Shown here: piece by piece, positions 8,513-9,725 of the stretch
How positions within the stretch are numbered: the first letter of the stretch is position 1
Layout: each line of letters starts with the position of its first letter
Source: an uncultured Porphyromonadaceae bacterium
GTDB lineage: Bacteria; Bacteroidota; Bacteroidia; Bacteroidales; Muribaculaceae
Direction: 5' to 3'
Assembly: GCA_947178685.1 (NCBI GenBank)
Contig: CAMWZE010000034.1
Span: 1-9,725 of the forward strand
Length of the DNA: 9,725 bases
Notes under the pieces: generated by a model
What the model saw: only the letters and a program-made list of their open reading frames with translations
What the model was told of the DNA's origin: nothing
Database searches by the model: none
Translations under genes and position numbers: made by a program

Positions 8513-8605
8513 ATAAATTAATGATATAATTGACTGGTGACATCTATGGATGAGATCTGACACCGTTTTGATGGCGTAATATGGTTCTATTACAACTGAA
8601 AAACG
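8513..8605. repeat. Diverged direct repeat, copy A
   Basis: This copy aligns with 8675-8766. The best part, 8543-8599 against 8703-8759, aligns without gaps at an offset of exactly 160 bases with 37 of 57 identical positions counted by hand. The strongest block is TCTATGGATGAGATC (13 of 15 identical). The flanks (ATAAATTAATGATATAAT on the left, CTGAAAAACG on the right) also resemble copy B with small gaps. The centre of this copy is roughly 80 bases upstream of the GH43 start. Confidence 0.65.
8576..8593. promoter_or_regulatory. 18-bp dyad in repeat A, possible operator or RNA stem
   Basis: GTAATA (8576-8581) is the reverse complement of TATTAC (8588-8593) across a 6-base centre. It occupies exactly the same place as the dyad at 8736-8753 in copy B. 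Pairs 1 and 6 differ between the copies yet remain complementary (G-C to A-T, and A-T to G-C). This fits a transcription-factor operator for the GH43 gene or a conserved RNA hairpin; the sequence does not decide between them. Confidence 0.45.
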
Positions 8606-8614
8606 GTTTCAAAG

Positions 8615-8632
8615 ATCGCCACAGAGGGCGAT
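8615..8632. other. Small GC hairpin between the two repeats
   Basis: ATCGCC (8615-8620) pairs with GGCGAT (8627-8632) around ACAGAG. It is a local GC-rich element in an otherwise AT-rich gap, just outside copy A. A chance 6-bp inverted repeat is possible; no function can be assigned. Confidence 0.3.
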
Positions 8633-8674
8633 AAGCAATATATTAATTAATTTGTGATACATACTCAGCTACGG

Positions 8675-8766
8675 ATAATTAATATCATAATGAACACGAA
8701 ATTCTACGGATGAGGTCCACTTCGGATTTGAAGGAATAATGTAATGACATTATGACTGATAATACG
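8675..8766. repeat. Diverged direct repeat, copy B
   Basis: Partner of copy A. It carries TCTACGGATGAGGTC at 8703-8717 and ends CTGATAATACG. The gene-proximal end lies 25 bases beyond the stop of the partial minus-strand gene. An exact CTACGGAT also occurs at 8669-8676, 35 bases before the same octamer inside this copy, which suggests a further partial duplication. Confidence 0.65.
8736..8753. promoter_or_regulatory. 18-bp dyad in repeat B, possible operator or RNA stem
   Basis: ATAATGT (8736-8742) is the reverse complement of ACATTAT (8747-8753) across a 4-base centre. It is followed by GACTGA, where copy A has AACTGA. The dyad lies 37 bases past the stop of the partial minus-strand gene and about 260 bases upstream of the GH43 start. 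There is no adjacent T run, so an intrinsic terminator reading is weak. Confidence 0.45.
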
Positions 8767-8790
8767 AAGAGGGAATAGCCGTGGAATAAC

Positions 8791-9725
8791 TCACTTGTTT
8801 TCAGCCACCACCAGCAAGACAATTCCCGGTTCCGACAAATCTGTATAGTCAGCATCAATGTGCTCTACCTCAGAATAAGCATATTTATTATTTTTGCACA
8901 GATCATCTATAGTGGTGCCCGATATTATAATCCCTTTACCATCCACAGTCTTAAGATATGGTATTTCCACAGGATCTTCATCACTGGCCAGATCTTGTGC
9001 GAACACCTTAAATTTTCCTGACGGGAGACCATTCTGATAGTCCAATGTTAATGAATGGTAGTTACCGAAAACACCAACTTTGCGGTCCCATCTCTTCAGT
9101 TGCACTCTCACATCCACTTTATGCTGCTTATAATCACCGTCAATCAGACGGTTGATGACAGACACAGAAGCACATTCATTGTCGTAGAGAGATGCCAACA
9201 CATATGGTTTCTCCTCATTGAAATTGTCTACACCCAAAATCTCGGGCAACGGCATACGGCGACTCACTCTTCCCGGAGCCTCATAACGATTATTTTCTCC
9301 ACTATCGTATAGGGTCTCGTCAGAGATGGCAAAATCACCATCCGCGCTAAAGGGAGTGGCGATTCTATGCCAACGCACCGCACGTACAATCTCATTAAGA
9401 CGATTCTTCATCTTACGATTGCCTGCCTCAAACACGCCATCTGTCTTTCCATTAGGTAGCTGACCCACATAAGGATGACGCATAATGCCTATTGCACAGC
9501 CCAAACCTGCGGCAATATAAGCTTCATCCTCACAATTGATTATACCCCAGTTTTCGAGTTCCGCCTTGCCTGTGCCCAATACTTCAGCCACTCGGCTGAT
9601 GGTCTGTGCCTGCGACAAGTCAGGACGAACATCATATGTGCGCAACACTTCACTGAAATCAATATAGTAAGGTTTGTGCGGTCCTCCATCCTGAAATGAG
9701 GCATGTTCGATGACAACATCAGGAG
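8791..9725 (-). CDS. C-terminal 310 residues of an unrecognised, probably glycan-active protein
   Basis: The frame stays open from the TGA at 8791-8793 to the window edge. The GTG at 9646-9648 is an internal valine, because 25 more codons precede it in frame (through HKPYYIDFSEVLRTYDVRP). The visible part has an alpha/beta-looking first section (ENWGIINCEDEAYIAAGLGC, then RHPYVGQLPNGKTDG and EIVRAVRWHRIATPF). From about EKPYVLASLYDN onward it is all beta (VSVINRLIDGDYK, KVGVFGNYHSLTLDY, KFKVFAQDL) and ends EPGIVLLVVAENK. That layout, a catalytic-like part followed by a terminal beta-sandwich, is common in extracellular glycoside hydrolases, and the neighbours support that role, but I do not recognise the family. 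The N-terminus, with any signal peptide, lies outside the window. It is followed by the 307-bp gap and then the GH43 gene on the same strand. Confidence 0.72.
   Translation of the reverse strand, partial: PDVVIEHASFQDGGPHKPYYIDFSEVLRTYDVRPDLSQAQTISRVAEVLGTGKAELENWGIINCEDEAYIAAGLGCAIGIMRHPYVGQLPNGKTDGVFEAGNRKMKNRLNEIVRAVRWHRIATPFSADGDFAISDETLYDSGENNRYEAPGRVSRRMPLPEILGVDNFNEEKPYVLASLYDNECASVSVINRLIDGDYKQHKVDVRVQLKRWDRKVGVFGNYHSLTLDYQNGLPSGKFKVFAQDLASDEDPVEIPYLKTVDGKGIIISGTTIDDLCKNNKYAYSEVEHIDADYTDLSEPGIVLLVVAENK

Larger units (their letters stand above)
8484..8790. other. 307-bp gene-free gap upstream of the GH43 gene
   Basis: No credible coding sequence lies here. The gap separates the stop of the partial minus-strand gene from the GH43 start, so any GH43 promoter and operator should lie in it. 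It contains two diverged direct repeats, a dyad in each repeat, a small GC hairpin and a partial third copy of the CTACGGAT core at 8669-8676. I found no match to the Bacteroidota TAnnTTTG minus-7 element on the minus strand. Confidence 0.75.

Noticed and set aside
8736..8753. Intrinsic terminator of the partial minus-strand gene
   Set aside because: The stem is AT-rich and has no T tract on its 3' side in the minus-strand direction, so termination is not the best explanation.
8484..8790. CRISPR array or mobile-element ends in the repeat-bearing gap
   Set aside because: There are only two diverged copies with no equal spacers, no terminal inverted repeats and no transposase, so neither reading is supported.
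9646..9648. GTG as the start of the minus-strand gene at the window end
   Set aside because: The same frame continues without a stop for 25 more codons to the window edge with protein-like composition, so the gene is 5'-truncated by the window.

Overview
The window looks like part of a carbohydrate-degradation locus from a Bacteroidota bacterium, most likely a gut Bacteroidales. This is judged from the dense run of exported polysaccharide-active enzymes, the Sec signal peptides, the A/T-rich rather than Shine-Dalgarno-like sequence before starts, and the moderate GC content. The genus cannot be fixed from the sequence alone. No SusC/SusD pair or regulator gene lies inside the window, so it is probably an interior or edge piece of a larger locus.

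Plus-strand block (1-6629): the last 29 codons of an unrecognised protein overlap by one base (TGATG) with an exported right-handed beta-helix protein related to glycoside hydrolase family 28 (GH28) and pectate lyases. After a perfect 17-bp hairpin comes an exported DUF362-family protein. After a 126-bp gap comes a large exported GH9 enzyme with a carbohydrate-binding-like domain, a CelD_N immunoglobulin-like domain and a catalytic barrel. The block ends at a perfect 25-bp stem-loop that serves as terminator for both converging strands.

Minus-strand block (9725-6711): an exported GH43 enzyme with C-terminal F5/8 type C (discoidin) and fibronectin III-like domains lies downstream of a 307-bp gap. 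Before that gap is the C-terminal 310 residues of a larger protein that I could not assign; its tail resembles the C-terminal beta domains of glycoside hydrolases.

Together the genes suggest export of a depolymerase or debranching set (beta-helix enzyme, GH9, GH43) acting on a plant-type or similar polysaccharide; the substrate is not determined. The most unexplained signal is in the 8484-8790 gap: two diverged direct repeats about 160 bp apart, each holding an 18-bp dyad at the same position. Two base pairs of that dyad have changed in a compensating way, so the dyad appears to have been kept while its sequence drifted. Other points of interest are the loss of canonical active-site residues in the GH28-like and GH9 proteins and an exported DUF362 protein inside a glycan operon.
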